Of a stretch of 12,396 nucleotides of DNA, positions 1 to 9,600 are shown in pieces. The notes beneath the pieces were generated by a model that had not been told where the DNA came from, ran no database searches, and saw only the letters and a list, made by a program, of their open reading frames with translations. Location of the stretch: the NCBI GenBank assembly GCA_003024985.2, contig PXIH01S0026788.1; one strand, given 5' to 3'. Made by a program: the position numbers and the translations under genes. Each line of letters starts with the position of its first letter. Within the stretch, counting starts at the first letter, position 1. This DNA is from Euperipatoides rowelli (taxonomy: Eukaryota > Onychophora > Udeonychophora > Euonychophora > Peripatopsidae).

Positions 1-39
1 TATATTAAAAAACAAATTTTCTCTGTGTGTCCATCATTC

Positions 40-278
40 CGAACTCTTTAAATTGCATTTTCTCCCCAATGGTTTGTCCAATTAAGTTGAAATTTGAAAT
101 TGGTGTTCTCGTAGAGGTCTAGAATATTATATAAAAGATCAAGGTCCTAGGTGGTCACATGGGAGTGGTAGGTGGGCCCCAAAAATCTAAACTTTTTAAA
201 ATGCTTTGATTAAGTTCAAATTTGAAATTTGTGTTACCCTAGAGGTCTACAATCATATGGGGTGCTAGGGGGGCCCAA
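40..278. repeat. Two diverged tandem units with GGGCCC blocks
   Basis: Unit one (about 44-180) and unit two (about 189-278) share an order of blocks: AACTcTTTAAAtTGC, ATTAAGTTsAAATTTGAAATT (81 and 209), a TGTT..C.TAGAGGTCTA block (104-121 and 231-248), then a G-rich end running into GGGCCC (175 and 271). Unit two is shorter because the middle of unit one has an extra segment. The family is not recognised. Confidence 0.65.
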
Positions 279-819
279 TTGAATTCCATCATTTTAGACA
301 ATGAAAATAGCCTTGCCCATATTTTGGGGGTAGAAGGAGGAGAAAATACCATGGGAGTGTTTACCATAGTTCAAAACATGACACAAAATTCTTGGCCCAA
401 AAAAATTACCGACGATTTTGACGGGTTTCGACTAGTTTTTTATGAACATAATTTTCATAAACAACGGCCTTGGCTTCAATTTGCATGCCACCATGTTTGT
501 GAGTCATGTGTTTTGTCAATGGTCAATGGCGATTAAATTCTTGAGAAAGAAATTCTCTAAAAGTAGAGCAGTGGTTTACTTCAGCAATTTATCTAAGAAT
601 TATCTTTCACATCAGTTTTCTCTAGAGAATCTATGACACACACAAAGGAATTTATCACCAGAGTCAAATTCTCCTAATTCTCAGAGATTTTATCATCAGT
701 GTGGGGCTCACTTTACGGAATGCCATTTTATTATGATTTTTTAACTTTATTGGGTGTGACTAATCAACTTAAAACAAGCTATACAAATACATTTCCAAAA
801 ACGATGTATTTTGTCTTAC
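279..819. other. Intronic or intergenic tract, likely repeat-derived, with CpG-richer core
   Basis: No exon was found here, although the next VWD exon (expected to start with a GLLGxWN-like segment) should lie downstream of 820 on the minus strand. An 85-codon plus-strand frame (279-536) matches no family I know. The block at about 400-430 has several CpGs in under 30 bases, unlike the CpG-poor remainder. The stretch at about 565-720 (GCAGTGGTTTACTTC, later CTCACTTTACGGAATGCC) resembles interspersed-repeat sequence, but I cannot name it. Confidence 0.35.
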
Positions 820-948
820 CTTTATATATAGAAGGCAATAAAATTAAAAAGTTTATCATTTCATTATGAGCGTTTACTTCTATAGAAGCACCATTTTGTA
901 AACTTATTATGACATCACCAGTTTTTATATTCTTACTGACAGTTAGAT
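820..948 (-). CDS. Internal exon, later part of the VWD domain (SUSD2/mucin-4-like protein)
   Basis: The exon encodes 42 whole codons, entered through a TTCTTTTTAG acceptor and left at a AAAG|GTAAGA donor. It completes an asparagine codon begun in the previous exon. The product reads LTVSKNIKTGDVIISL, QNGASIEV, NAHNEMINFLILLP, SIYKG. A 'vti.l.nGasieV...n.mlnf.illP..ykg' run is typical of the strands just before the conserved GLLG(V)WN segment of SUSD2/mucin-4 VWD domains. That segment should open the next exon, which I could not find in the remaining 819 bases, so it probably lies outside the window. The 107-bp intron separating this exon from the one at 1056-1214 is the only short intron of the gene here. 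The open frame runs past both splice sites by chance, so a simple ORF call would extend this exon wrongly. Confidence 0.88.
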
Positions 949-1055
949 CTAAAAAGAAGTTCAATAAATTAGTCAATATTAGATTTTATAACCAGAATAT
1001 TGATATTTGATTGGAATATAGTTTTTATTTCTATGAACTTTAATAGTACACTTAC
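949..1055 (-). other. Short phase-1 intron (107 bp)
   Basis: It begins GTAAGTGTAC on the minus strand and ends TTGAACTTCTTTTTAG, a clear pyrimidine tract. Its removal joins two VWD exons in frame. It contains stops in the host frame. Confidence 0.85.
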
Positions 1056-1214
1056 TATTATTTTGATATTTCTGGATATTTTCAAAGTTTATCAGCAGTC
1101 CATCAGCATAAACATTTACTCGTTGTTGTCGTTTGTTTGGTTCAATGTGAAGAGTGGAAGAATATTCATCTTGAATAGCAATGGCACTCCAGATAGTTGC
1201 CTTAGCAATAGTTC
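1056..1214 (-). CDS. Internal exon, middle of the VWD domain (SUSD2/mucin-4-like protein)
   Basis: The exon gives 52 whole codons with no stop and continues the frame from the VWD start exon: the split glycine codon is completed by GA after a TTATAG acceptor. The translation runs ATIWSAIAIQDEYSS, then a strand ending in LHIEP, a basic patch NKRQQR, VNVYADGLLINFENIQ, and ends in KYQNN. This alternation of short strands and polar turns, with an A-I-A-I-Q block, is what the middle of SUSD2/mucin-4-type VWD looks like. There are no cysteines, in line with the cysteine-poor VWD of this group and unlike von Willebrand factor. The donor is AATA|GTAAGT. Reading through it gives a stop within about 20 codons, which supports the splice. 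The exon is symmetric (phase 1-1). The call rests on splice sites, phase and position more than on strong motifs. Confidence 0.85.
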
Positions 1215-1887
1215 CTATAATATAATAATATATTTATTGTTTGAATTGGCTACTTAAAATTTATACAGTTCTTTATTTTTAAATAAGTTTATTATACATC
1301 CTTATAGAAATTATGAACACAAAGACATTAAGTGCGTAGATATAACTTTGTGTTTGAAATTAAAGAGATAATGTGATGTAATTTACTCAATATAAGTTAA
1401 AATAAATATGTATACCATTATGTTTGTTTAATAAAATCACCATTCTATAAAATTCAATAATTTATTAACCTAAGTGGATGGATGCTGTTGAAATAATAGT
1501 TTAGTAGCAAAGAATGTAGTCAATGCGACTTATTTGGAGTTAAAAGTTTAGATTTTAAAACTATATTTGTTTGCTTTATTTTTATATAGGGGGCAGCAGG
1601 GACACTTAATATAATAAGAATGTTGGAGCTCAGCCTAATATGTGGTCTAACATTAAACTTAAACAATTGCACAACATGTATATGAAATTAAGGCTGTACT
1701 CTGGATCATGAAATTGTTAAAAGATGTGATAGAAGCAGAGTAACCTTGTTTGAAAGTAATAGAAATTTAATTATCTAAATTATAGTGCCAAAACATTTAC
1801 ATGAACATACATGATTTAAAGGAAAAAATAGACTAAAAGATTTCATCACAATTACAAACTTCCCTAATATACCTGTCAATGTTATTC

Positions 1888-2406
1888 TTAAACACTCCAT
1901 AACTCTTCTAAACAGTTCAATTGGTATTTATCCCTTATATTTAAACTCCTTGCCATTAAAGACTTTATCCCCAATTTATCTCTATATCTTACAAGTCTTA
2001 GAGTAAATCTATATGATCTAATATTGTTATTAACAAATATACCATTTCTATTTTTGTTTACAACCACTTATATGAACATAATGTCATTTTTTTTTTTTTT
2101 TTAATTTTCTGTTTTGTGACAGTAACTTGAGTCTGGAATATCTATTTCTGTAATTTTACTTAAGTCCAAAATTCTTTTTCTGCGAGTTCTAAATGTCTTT
2201 TCGAGCCCAACCGTTTAATTGGTAGATAGTGGATCCATAATCTAACAATGGTTGAATGTATTGATTATATACAATTTTTAACGAATCAGCATACAAATAT
2301 TTAATGTTATTTTTGACAAATCCAAAACTTTTCCTAATATTATTTAAGTTATTAAATGTATGGAAAAGTTAAGATTACAATCAAATGTAAGATTGCAATC
2401 AAGTGC
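1888..2406 (-). pseudogene. 3' fragment of a second LINE (Jockey/CR1-group-like ORF2 C-terminus)
   Basis: On the minus strand, from about 2406 down, the sequence reads as the connector after the RT of a Jockey/CR1-type LINE: an LDCNLTF/LDCNLNF (LGxxLDxxLxFxxH-like) block, NNIRKSFGFV, LYADSLKIVYNQYIQP, then LLDYGSTIY, the P-x-LDYG hallmark. A frameshift near 2205 moves into LEKTFRTRRKRILDLSKITE. After an A-rich slip zone (T-run 2088-2103 on the plus strand) a third segment reads NNNIRSYRFTLRLVRYRD, then KSLMARSLNIRDKYQLN, then CLEELWSV and a TAA stop at 1890-1888. It shares no wording with the larger LINE and runs with the host gene, not against it. It is truncated at the 5' end, as is usual for LINE copies; its 3' UTR probably continues to about 1750. 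Confidence 0.72.
2371..2406. repeat. 18-bp imperfect tandem duplication
   Basis: AAGATTACAATCAAATGT is followed directly by AAGATTGCAATCAAGTGC, 15 of 18 identical. On the minus strand it is six codons (LDCNLTF/DCNLNF) repeated in frame inside the LINE fragment. Confidence 0.85.
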
Positions 2407-3631
2407 AACTAAAATATTAATGAAGTATTAGTGGGAAGAAAAAAAAATATTAAAGAATTAATAGATGAAATAAAATTTATAAAAAATTACTTTAAAAAAA
2501 TTCATAGCATTGATGCCACATTGGAACTTAAAAATATAAGAATAAAGAACAGTAAGGACAATGGGTGTAGTGACTAAATACTTGTTTGATCGATTAATGA
2601 TTCAAATGAAGAGTTGGTAGGCTATATAATATTATATTATGAGTGAGTAAAATGTTTGAGTGAGTGTATTGAGACCACAATTGGAATTATCCTTACTAAA
2701 TGAAACAACCTAAAGGATACAGTCTAAGAAAATCATGAATTTCATGCAGTTGGAAAAAGAATATAAACAATAATACAAGACTTTTAATATTTCTTTTTAT
2801 TTTGTTAGATATTCATAAGTCATATTTTCAACAATTTAGGTTAATAAAGTCCCCCATACATGGAATGATTGTTTTGCTCAATCTGTTTGGCAGACTTGGT
2901 TTGCACAACATTGTCAAAGTTGAATATCTCCATATTTGTAGGGTCTGTGATTTAATGACATTTACATTTTCTCCTGCAAAAATGCAACCAGAGCAATCAT
3001 CAATACAAGTTATCTCCTCAAAAAAAAAAGAAAAAGAGAGAGTATCGGATAAGCAGTGGCTTAGAAACCTTTTCCCATATAAATTTATTATGAGATATGC
3101 AGCTTAGTACTAATATACAAGATTATCTTAACATTTTGAGGATAGACAAAAAAAGCTTTTGCAACATTATTTGAATTGATAACACCAAAAATCTAGAAGA
3201 AAAAATATTAATATATCTTACCTTCTCTAGGTAGTTTCATATCTTTACAGTGAATAAGGGGAGATAATAAAATTGGCACCTATAAATCATTCTTCCTGCT
3301 TAGAGTCTCTAAGTTTTTTAAATTCTCTAACAAAATATTTTTATGCTTCTTGATATAAATACTTGATATTCCATATACATGGAAATCTCTGCTACAGTAT
3401 AACTCATTTAGAATCAAGATGCCACATAGCAAGAGAAAAAATAAAACACATAAAGACTTTTCTAAAACATAAATGTATTTGGTGGGCTGTTTGTTTGTTG
3501 GGACTTGATCTGTTTGCAGTAACTCAATTTAGATTCATTAACAAGTCAATGTATACACAGACCAAGATTTTGTTCCATCCAGAAGACCCAAACACAATAA
3601 GGAAGAAATAGTATATTAATAAACATGCTAT

Positions 3632-3651
3632 AAATGTCTGTACAGACATTT
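3632..3651. repeat. Perfect 20-bp palindrome
   Basis: The two arms AAATGTCTGT and ACAGACATTT are exact reverse complements with no spacer. It lies in the 3.0 kb intron, away from splice sites. Confidence 0.9.
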
Positions 3652-3901
3652 GCACAAACAAAACTGTAGGCACATAATTGTATATATGGGAATCTTTATA
3701 AAAATATAAAATATAGGTTATACAGTATATAAACCACTCCTGACTATGTTGTGGGCTTTGAAATTTTATAACATTTTAAATGGCCAAAGTAAATATTTTA
3801 AGTTAAATTAATATATTATGATATGCAGTTATAATATTCTAAGAATATAAAGTAAATGAAAATCAGCCAAACACAATCAATTTTAGTATCTACTGTATGT
3901 T

Positions 3902-3927
3902 CAAACTAGGGTTATAATCCTAGTTTG
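3902..3927. repeat. Inverted repeat, 9-bp arms
   Basis: Arms CAAACTAGG and CCTAGTTTG pair exactly around an 8-base AT-rich loop. Confidence 0.85.
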
Positions 3928-4220
3928 TGTACATGTCATGAATTATTATTTCAAAATCTCAGTCTGTATAATCATGGATAATCCTACACAAACAAATATA
4001 ACGTTGGAAATTTAGTAGATTATGGAATGATTGGATTAAAATTAATTTAGGAATCAAGGACTATGAATATAAAAGAATAATGAATTGTTGCAAAATGTCA
4101 GATAAAACATTCCAAAATTTTAATTTAACATAGAATATAATAATTCATAGAATTGAACTGTTGGTAAAAGAAATAAAGTTAAAAGGAAGGAAAACAACAA
4201 CAACAACAAAATCCTCTTAC

Positions 4221-4361
4221 CATTTATGTTTAATACTTGTTTTGCTCTTCCTTGAATTTCAAGATAATTCCTGACTCTTACTAATATGAATTCACCAATA
4301 CCATTGAAAGTATATTCTAAACCATCAAGAGTTGTAATATGAGGGTCTCCAAAACCAGCAG
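4221..4361 (-). CDS. Internal exon, start of the VWD domain (SUSD2/mucin-4-like protein)
   Basis: The exon holds 46 whole codons plus split codons at both ends. It opens with the classic start of a von Willebrand type D domain: [12 protein letters not shown], then [12 protein letters not shown], followed by a beta-strand-like stretch ending in a split glycine codon. GDPH, the LDG turn and the TFNG/GEF pattern are the conserved N-terminal VWD signature. In SUSD2 and mucin-4 the VWD directly follows AMOP, as here: the PPRP end of the previous exon reads straight into A-A-G-F-G-D-P-H. The donor is AATG|GTAAGA. The acceptor is TTTCAAG, an AAG site, less common than CAG or TAG, but it is the only nearby AG that keeps frame and motif. 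Both flanking introns are phase 1, so the exon is symmetric. No calcium-site or multimerisation role can be inferred. Confidence 0.93.
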
Positions 4362-5014
4362 CTTGAAATTATAAAAAACACAGATATAGACAGTTAAAAT
4401 AATGTATTATTTTAATTATTTACAGATTCTTTATTCTACTAATTCAGAATAAAATGCATGTGATTTTTTTCTTATATCTCTGAATCATTATATAATAGAA
4501 AACCAATATTTCTATAGATTATTGCAATGATATTACTAACATATTGTCATAAACCTATTATTACTAGACAAAACCTTTGGTTTAATACAATTTATTAACA
4601 ACTTTTACTAATTTATAGTCATGCTTAAAATTTAATCTGTCATAAATTTGAATCATAGAACTTAATAATTAATCTTTATTACATTTAATACTCATTATTA
4701 TCTTCTCTCTTCTTTTATAAATCTTTGTCAATACATTTTTGTAAAATCAATGGTGCTATTAGTACAAAATAAAAACAAATCTGATTTTGAATTAGTTTTA
4801 GTGTTGAAATGAACAGACCTCCATTTACTATTCCATTTTAATATATAAAATCATTAATATATGAAATCATTAACAAATAATAATAAGATTGGAATGATAA
4901 TACCACTTCCCTCCATATTTTCCCTCACCTTCTTCTGTCCTCTTTCTTTTTGCCAAGTTGATATCAAATGTTTAAAGCTTTACCCAGCATTAAATCTAAA
5001 AGAATTGAGTTTAA
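4362..5014 (-). other. 3' end of the large phase-1 intron, next to the VWD-start exon
   Basis: AT-rich with no coding signal found. It includes a plus-strand pyrimidine-rich stretch at about 4905-4955 (CCACTTCCCTCC, later CTTCTTCTGTCC), and its minus-strand end is the TTTCAAG acceptor. It separates the exon from the upstream microsatellite. Confidence 0.6.
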
Positions 5015-5235
5015 ATACCTATATACCTACCCATCTATCTACCTACCTATCTATCCACCTATCTACCTATATACTTACTTATGCATCAACCGATCTTCCT
5101 ATCTATCCATATACCTACTATATACCTTTCTATCTAACTACCTACCTATTTACCTACATACATATCTACCTACCTATTTACCTACCTATATACCTCCTAT
5201 ATATCTACCTACATATATGCCTACCTATCTACCTA
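5015..5235. repeat. Tetranucleotide microsatellite (TACC/ATCT type), upstream of the LINE
   Basis: About 220 bases of imperfect TACC, ATCT and TATA(C) units (ACCTATCTACCTACC style) with scattered substitutions. Translation gives endless Leu-Pro-Ile-Tyr and Thr-Tyr strings in two frames, an artefact. It ends abruptly at CTAGCAAGTGG. Confidence 0.95.
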
Positions 5236-5389
5236 GCAAGTGGATATAGTAAAAATAGCTGAAACAGAAACAAAAATAAATCTTTTAAATTTAGGACCTA
5301 TTAAGATTTGCATAAAGAACTTAATACATTGGAAGCCATCCAAATGCTTTAAGTTCATATGCTGACGCTATTAAATACACCAAAATGTC

Positions 5390-6419
5390 AAGAAATTAAA
5401 TGTAATTGGAGAGGTGTCTTGTAAAAGAACTGTATTACACATAAATAGAAAACCACAAGTGCAATTGCCATCATATATAACTCATAAATTTGGTCAAAAC
5501 TACCATAAATGGTATATTGTATCTATGATTGTTCAATGTTTCAATTGTGGTGAATGGGGACATTGGGTTTAATTTTGTGATATTGAATATGAATTAGAGA
5601 AATAAAAAATTAGACCAAACTAAAGAGGCAATGAACAAATGGGCACTCTGGAAATGAAGAAACTAAAAAAAAAAAAAAAGACCAGAATGAGAAAGATGTA
5701 CCACAAAAGCAAAATAATGAAATCAAAATAAATAATATAATTGATCATGTCAATGTGATAAGTGATAAAGGCCAGGAAGATCAAAGCAGAGATAATATGA
5801 AATTTTAAAAAATGAAAGAACATAATATATTATACTAGAGCAATTAGAGCTCAAAGAATATCAGCAAATTGATAATTTGGAAAGAAGAAAAAAACAAAGT
5901 GAAACTATGAGTATGTGTAGTCAAAAAGAGACTCTAATGAAAGATGTTCACTCTAAAGTACTATGTGAAAATAATAGAGAAAAGAGAAATACTGCATGCC
6001 AGCAATAAGAAGGAAGGAAAGAGGAGATGATGGATGAGAGTGAGTTTGATCAATAAGGGACATCTCAAAGAGAAGACTAAAGATAATAAAAATTGAAAAC
6101 ATGAATTCAATAATAGAAACAATTTGTTCCAGTGAAGATACTGATTTTGAAGCTCAAGGATGTGATAATATGGAAGTGTATATAGATCAAGGTAAAAGAA
6201 ATGAAGCTAGAAGATAGAGGAAATATCTGATGAATACAGATGAAGAAAATCAACAAAGGTGTGCATGTGATGGATTCATTTAGAGAAAGTAATGAAACTT
6301 TTAAGGAACTAAGCAGAGGTGAATATGTGCCTGAGATAGAAGACCATGATGATAAGTCAGAATTGGAAAATTTGAAAAATATTTTTGAGAGGGCAAAAGA
6401 GATAGAAAGAAAAGCATAG
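5390..6419 (+). pseudogene. LINE ORF1 remnant with CCHC zinc knuckle
   Basis: ORF1 of such elements encodes an RNA-binding protein. The best-preserved stretch, about 5390-5569, is open and ends in CFNCGEWGHWV, then a stop, then F-C. This is a CX2CX4HX4C zinc knuckle (Cys codons 5537, 5546 and 5576, His 5561) with a stop in the last spacer. Just upstream come a basic CKRT (5420-5431) and an LPSYITHKFGQNYHKWYI block. After the knuckle the remnant turns into charged Lys/Glu/Asp-rich sequence in shifting frames. One uninterrupted acidic piece spans 6270-6416 (MDSFRESNETFKEL, then EIEDHDDKSELENL) and ends at a TAG that may be the original stop. The true start is not visible. The knuckle is clear; the limits are approximate. 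Confidence 0.75.
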
Positions 6420-6639
6420 AGTTTACTAAAAATAAGTAGTAGAGAAATTTACTCTTGAAAAGTTGGCATGCACTAAAAACAAATATAAAGAGTTTTATTT
6501 ATTTTTTTAATTGAAAATGAAATGTTGCAGGAGATGAGAAATTTTATGGGTGTTGTGGAAAAGAAACAAAATTTAAAGAAGAGATAAAATGGATGTTTGA
6601 AGTGCTCTTATGAAAGTCTGCCAGATCAAAATATATTAG

Positions 6640-9600
6640 GAAAAGGAAAGAGAATAAATTCTGATAAGAGACCAGTAGTGCAAAAAATAATAGATATAAA
6701 ATGTAAAGAAATATTCCAGTCTGTTATTCAAGCACAATAAAAAATTGAAAACGATGGTAATTTTATTTTAGAATCTTTTGATCATTTTGATTTCTGTGAA
6801 GCAAAAACTTAGTGAAAATATGGAATTTTTAAATCCATGACAGATTAAATATGATTTATGATTTTGTGGTACAAGCTCATGTGATTGCAGGAAAATCCTT
6901 GGGAAAAAAATTGGAACAAGAGATTGAATACTTACCAAAACAATAACATGGAAGCACAAATGATAAATAAATTAATAAATAAATTTGCCACTTTAAAGGA
7001 TTAAAATAAGCATAAGATTGTGAAATTAATGAATGAGAAAAAAATTGATATATTGGCAATTTAATAAACGAGAGACAATTCTATGAAAATGATTTGAAGT
7101 GAATAGGATTATGTTATGTCAACAGCAGATAATAAAAAAAAGGTGGTTGGATTCTGGAAAACAACACTAATTTCATACATAAAATGTTATAAAAATGTAA
7201 TATCAGCAAAAAATATGCAGATGACAATTGAGTATCAAAGTGAGATATACAGTTATTGTTTATATACATTCCTACTAATACTAATGCAAATAAAAAGAGA
7301 GAGGAAATAATAAATACCTTGAATAAATATCACAAGGAAATAATGATCATCATTATATAATTGCAAGTGACAATAATTTGAAAGAAAGATTAAAAGACAA
7401 AATTAATAATATGATGAGAGAATATGAAGATAGAGGATATATGGGTTGTAAAGAAAGGAAGAAGACTGGATTGAATGCATGCTTCATACACAGTTGCAAA
7501 AATGGTTAAAAATATAGAGATTCGTGAAGTTATGTTCTCAGATCACAAAATTATGTTTATACAAATGGAAAAAGAATATATAACAAAGAAATTGTGGAAG
7601 ATGCCAAAGTGGATTGTATTACATGAGAAATTTAAGGTGGAATGATAAGGTGCAGAAATGTAATACATGCAAATAACAAATGTTGTATGAGCTAAGAGAA
7701 TGACAAGTAGTAGAAGAAAATATGCTGATAAGAATAAGAGAAAGATATATAAAGTAAATGACAAAAATGAAAGCAATGATGTGAATGAAACAGAAGCACA
7801 TGATATATATTTTAATATAAAAAATGAAATAGAGGATTAGGATTTCAGAAGAATATATTTAATGGGAATGTCCCAAAAGGAAAAATAGAAATGGTAGACT
7901 ATAAAGTACCACACAAAGAAATATTTAAAAGATGGTAAATAAATATAAATGATAAAAAACTATAACAGAAATATTTCATTATCGTTATAGTAGGTTATAT
8001 ACTAGCCAGGGTGAAATAAACCCTAAATCAGAAAAATATAAAAATTTAAAAGAAATACATGAATTTAAAAGAAATTGGAAAATAAAATCACTAATGAGAA
8101 CTTAGAAATGCCATGAAAGGAATGGCTCTGGTGGCATAAAATTATAACTATATACTGAAAGTTCTGAATTATTTAGACCAATTATGGAAAATATAAATAT
8201 TATAAAGGACAAAACTACATATCCAAAAGATTTTACCAATTCATACAATATATTTATACCAAAAAAAGAAGACAAATGATTTGGTAACATATTATAAACC
8301 AATAATATTCTTAATACAGACTAGAAAACATATACAAAAGTTATTGCAAATAGAGTCATGAAAGCTGTAGACCATAGTATAGGATTAGAGCAAACATAAT
8401 TTTATCTATTGAAAGGGAGGAAGATGCAACAACAGTATAATTATTAAATAGTTTATGTAAGGACATAAAAGAAACAAAATAATACCGTCCTTATCTCTCT
8501 GGATATGGTAAAGGCTTTTGATTCAGTCTTTCACTAGCATCTTTATATCTCAATGAGAAAAATGCAATTACAAGAACAATTTATAAGGAATTAGGAATAT
8601 GTTAACAAAAATAAATTTATTCACGAAATATCAGAAGAAACTGTGATTCAAAAGGGATTAAGACAAGGGATACATTGTCAGCTATTCTATTTGTAATAGC
8701 AATGGAACCAGTAATAAGAAAATTAAAGTCGAAATTGAATGATTTTGCATATAAATTGTATAATAGAAATTATGGTGTATTGACATAGACTAATGATCTA
8801 GTATGCATATTGAAAGATCAATCAGCAATTATGAATGTAATGAAGATTTTTGATGAGAAACAAAAGTTCAGTGGTTTGGGATTCAACAAAGAAAATAACA
8901 ATACACTCACACACAAGAATATGGGACAGAAAGAGTAAAAGATGGTATAAAAAAATATAAAAACTTCAAAAAGAATTAAAATTTTAGATATATACTAGGG
9001 TAAAAATTCAAAACACTTTGTATTTCAACTTGTGAAAAAGAAATTGGAGGGAAACATATTAATTCACAAATTCAAATATATGATATCTACAGTACAGACA
9101 AAATAGAACTAATCAATGCAAAATGTTTACCTCATGTATTTCAATATATGAGAATTTAGAAATTAGATAAAAAGACAATGGATGAGGATAATATGCTTAT
9201 TATTCCAATAATACTTTTTGGAATAAGAAACGGTTACATATGATGTCTATGAACAATGTGGAATGAGATTTCTAAATTTACAAACAATTCATTATAAAAT
9301 ATGTTGGGGAAAACTAATAAATTTTCTTCAGTCAGAAAATAATATTTTAAAAAAATTTGATAAATATTTCTGGAAATCAGTTATAAATTTTAAAAAATGA
9401 AACTGACATCCTTTACATGAATGAAGAAATTTATAAGTGTAAAAAATAAAGAAACAAATAAACAAAGGAATTCAGAAAAATTGGAAAATTATTGGATTTT
9501 TTTAAATATTGAAAAGTTCTCTGTTTGATAAATTTATAATCAACCAATTAAATATAATAGAATACACTATAAACAGCAAATAAAAGCCATTCTAATAAAT

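Larger units (their letters stand above)
1215..4220 (-). other. Phase-1 intron (3.0 kb) within the VWD coding region
   Basis: It begins GTAAGAGG and ends TATTATAG on the minus strand. Besides the LINE fragment at 1888-2406, I see AT-rich sequence, a CAA run next to the donor (about 4191-4208), a perfect palindrome at 3632-3651 and a hairpin at 3902-3927. The plus-strand frames at 2802-3107 and 3363-3611 show no recognisable domain. Confidence 0.8.

Noticed and set aside
1000-1257. 85-codon plus-strand frame over the VWD exon
   Set aside because: Antisense shadow of the minus-strand VWD exon at 1056-1214, which has splice sites and domain fit.
3363-3611. 82-codon plus-strand frame
   Set aside because: No motif, no splice context and opposite to the gene; compatible with chance.
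4861-5262. 133- and 93-codon plus-strand open frames
   Set aside because: Most of their length is the tetranucleotide microsatellite translated in two frames as repetitive Tyr-Leu-Pro-Ile text; there is no domain.
5620-5823. 67-codon minus-strand frame with a poly-Phe stretch
   Set aside because: Antisense of the Lys-rich part of LINE ORF1, including the A-run near 5667-5680.
7543-8302. Several minus-strand hydrophobic open frames that look like membrane proteins
   Set aside because: They are antisense to Lys/Asn/Glu-rich LINE coding, which always reads as Phe/Ile/Leu on the other strand.
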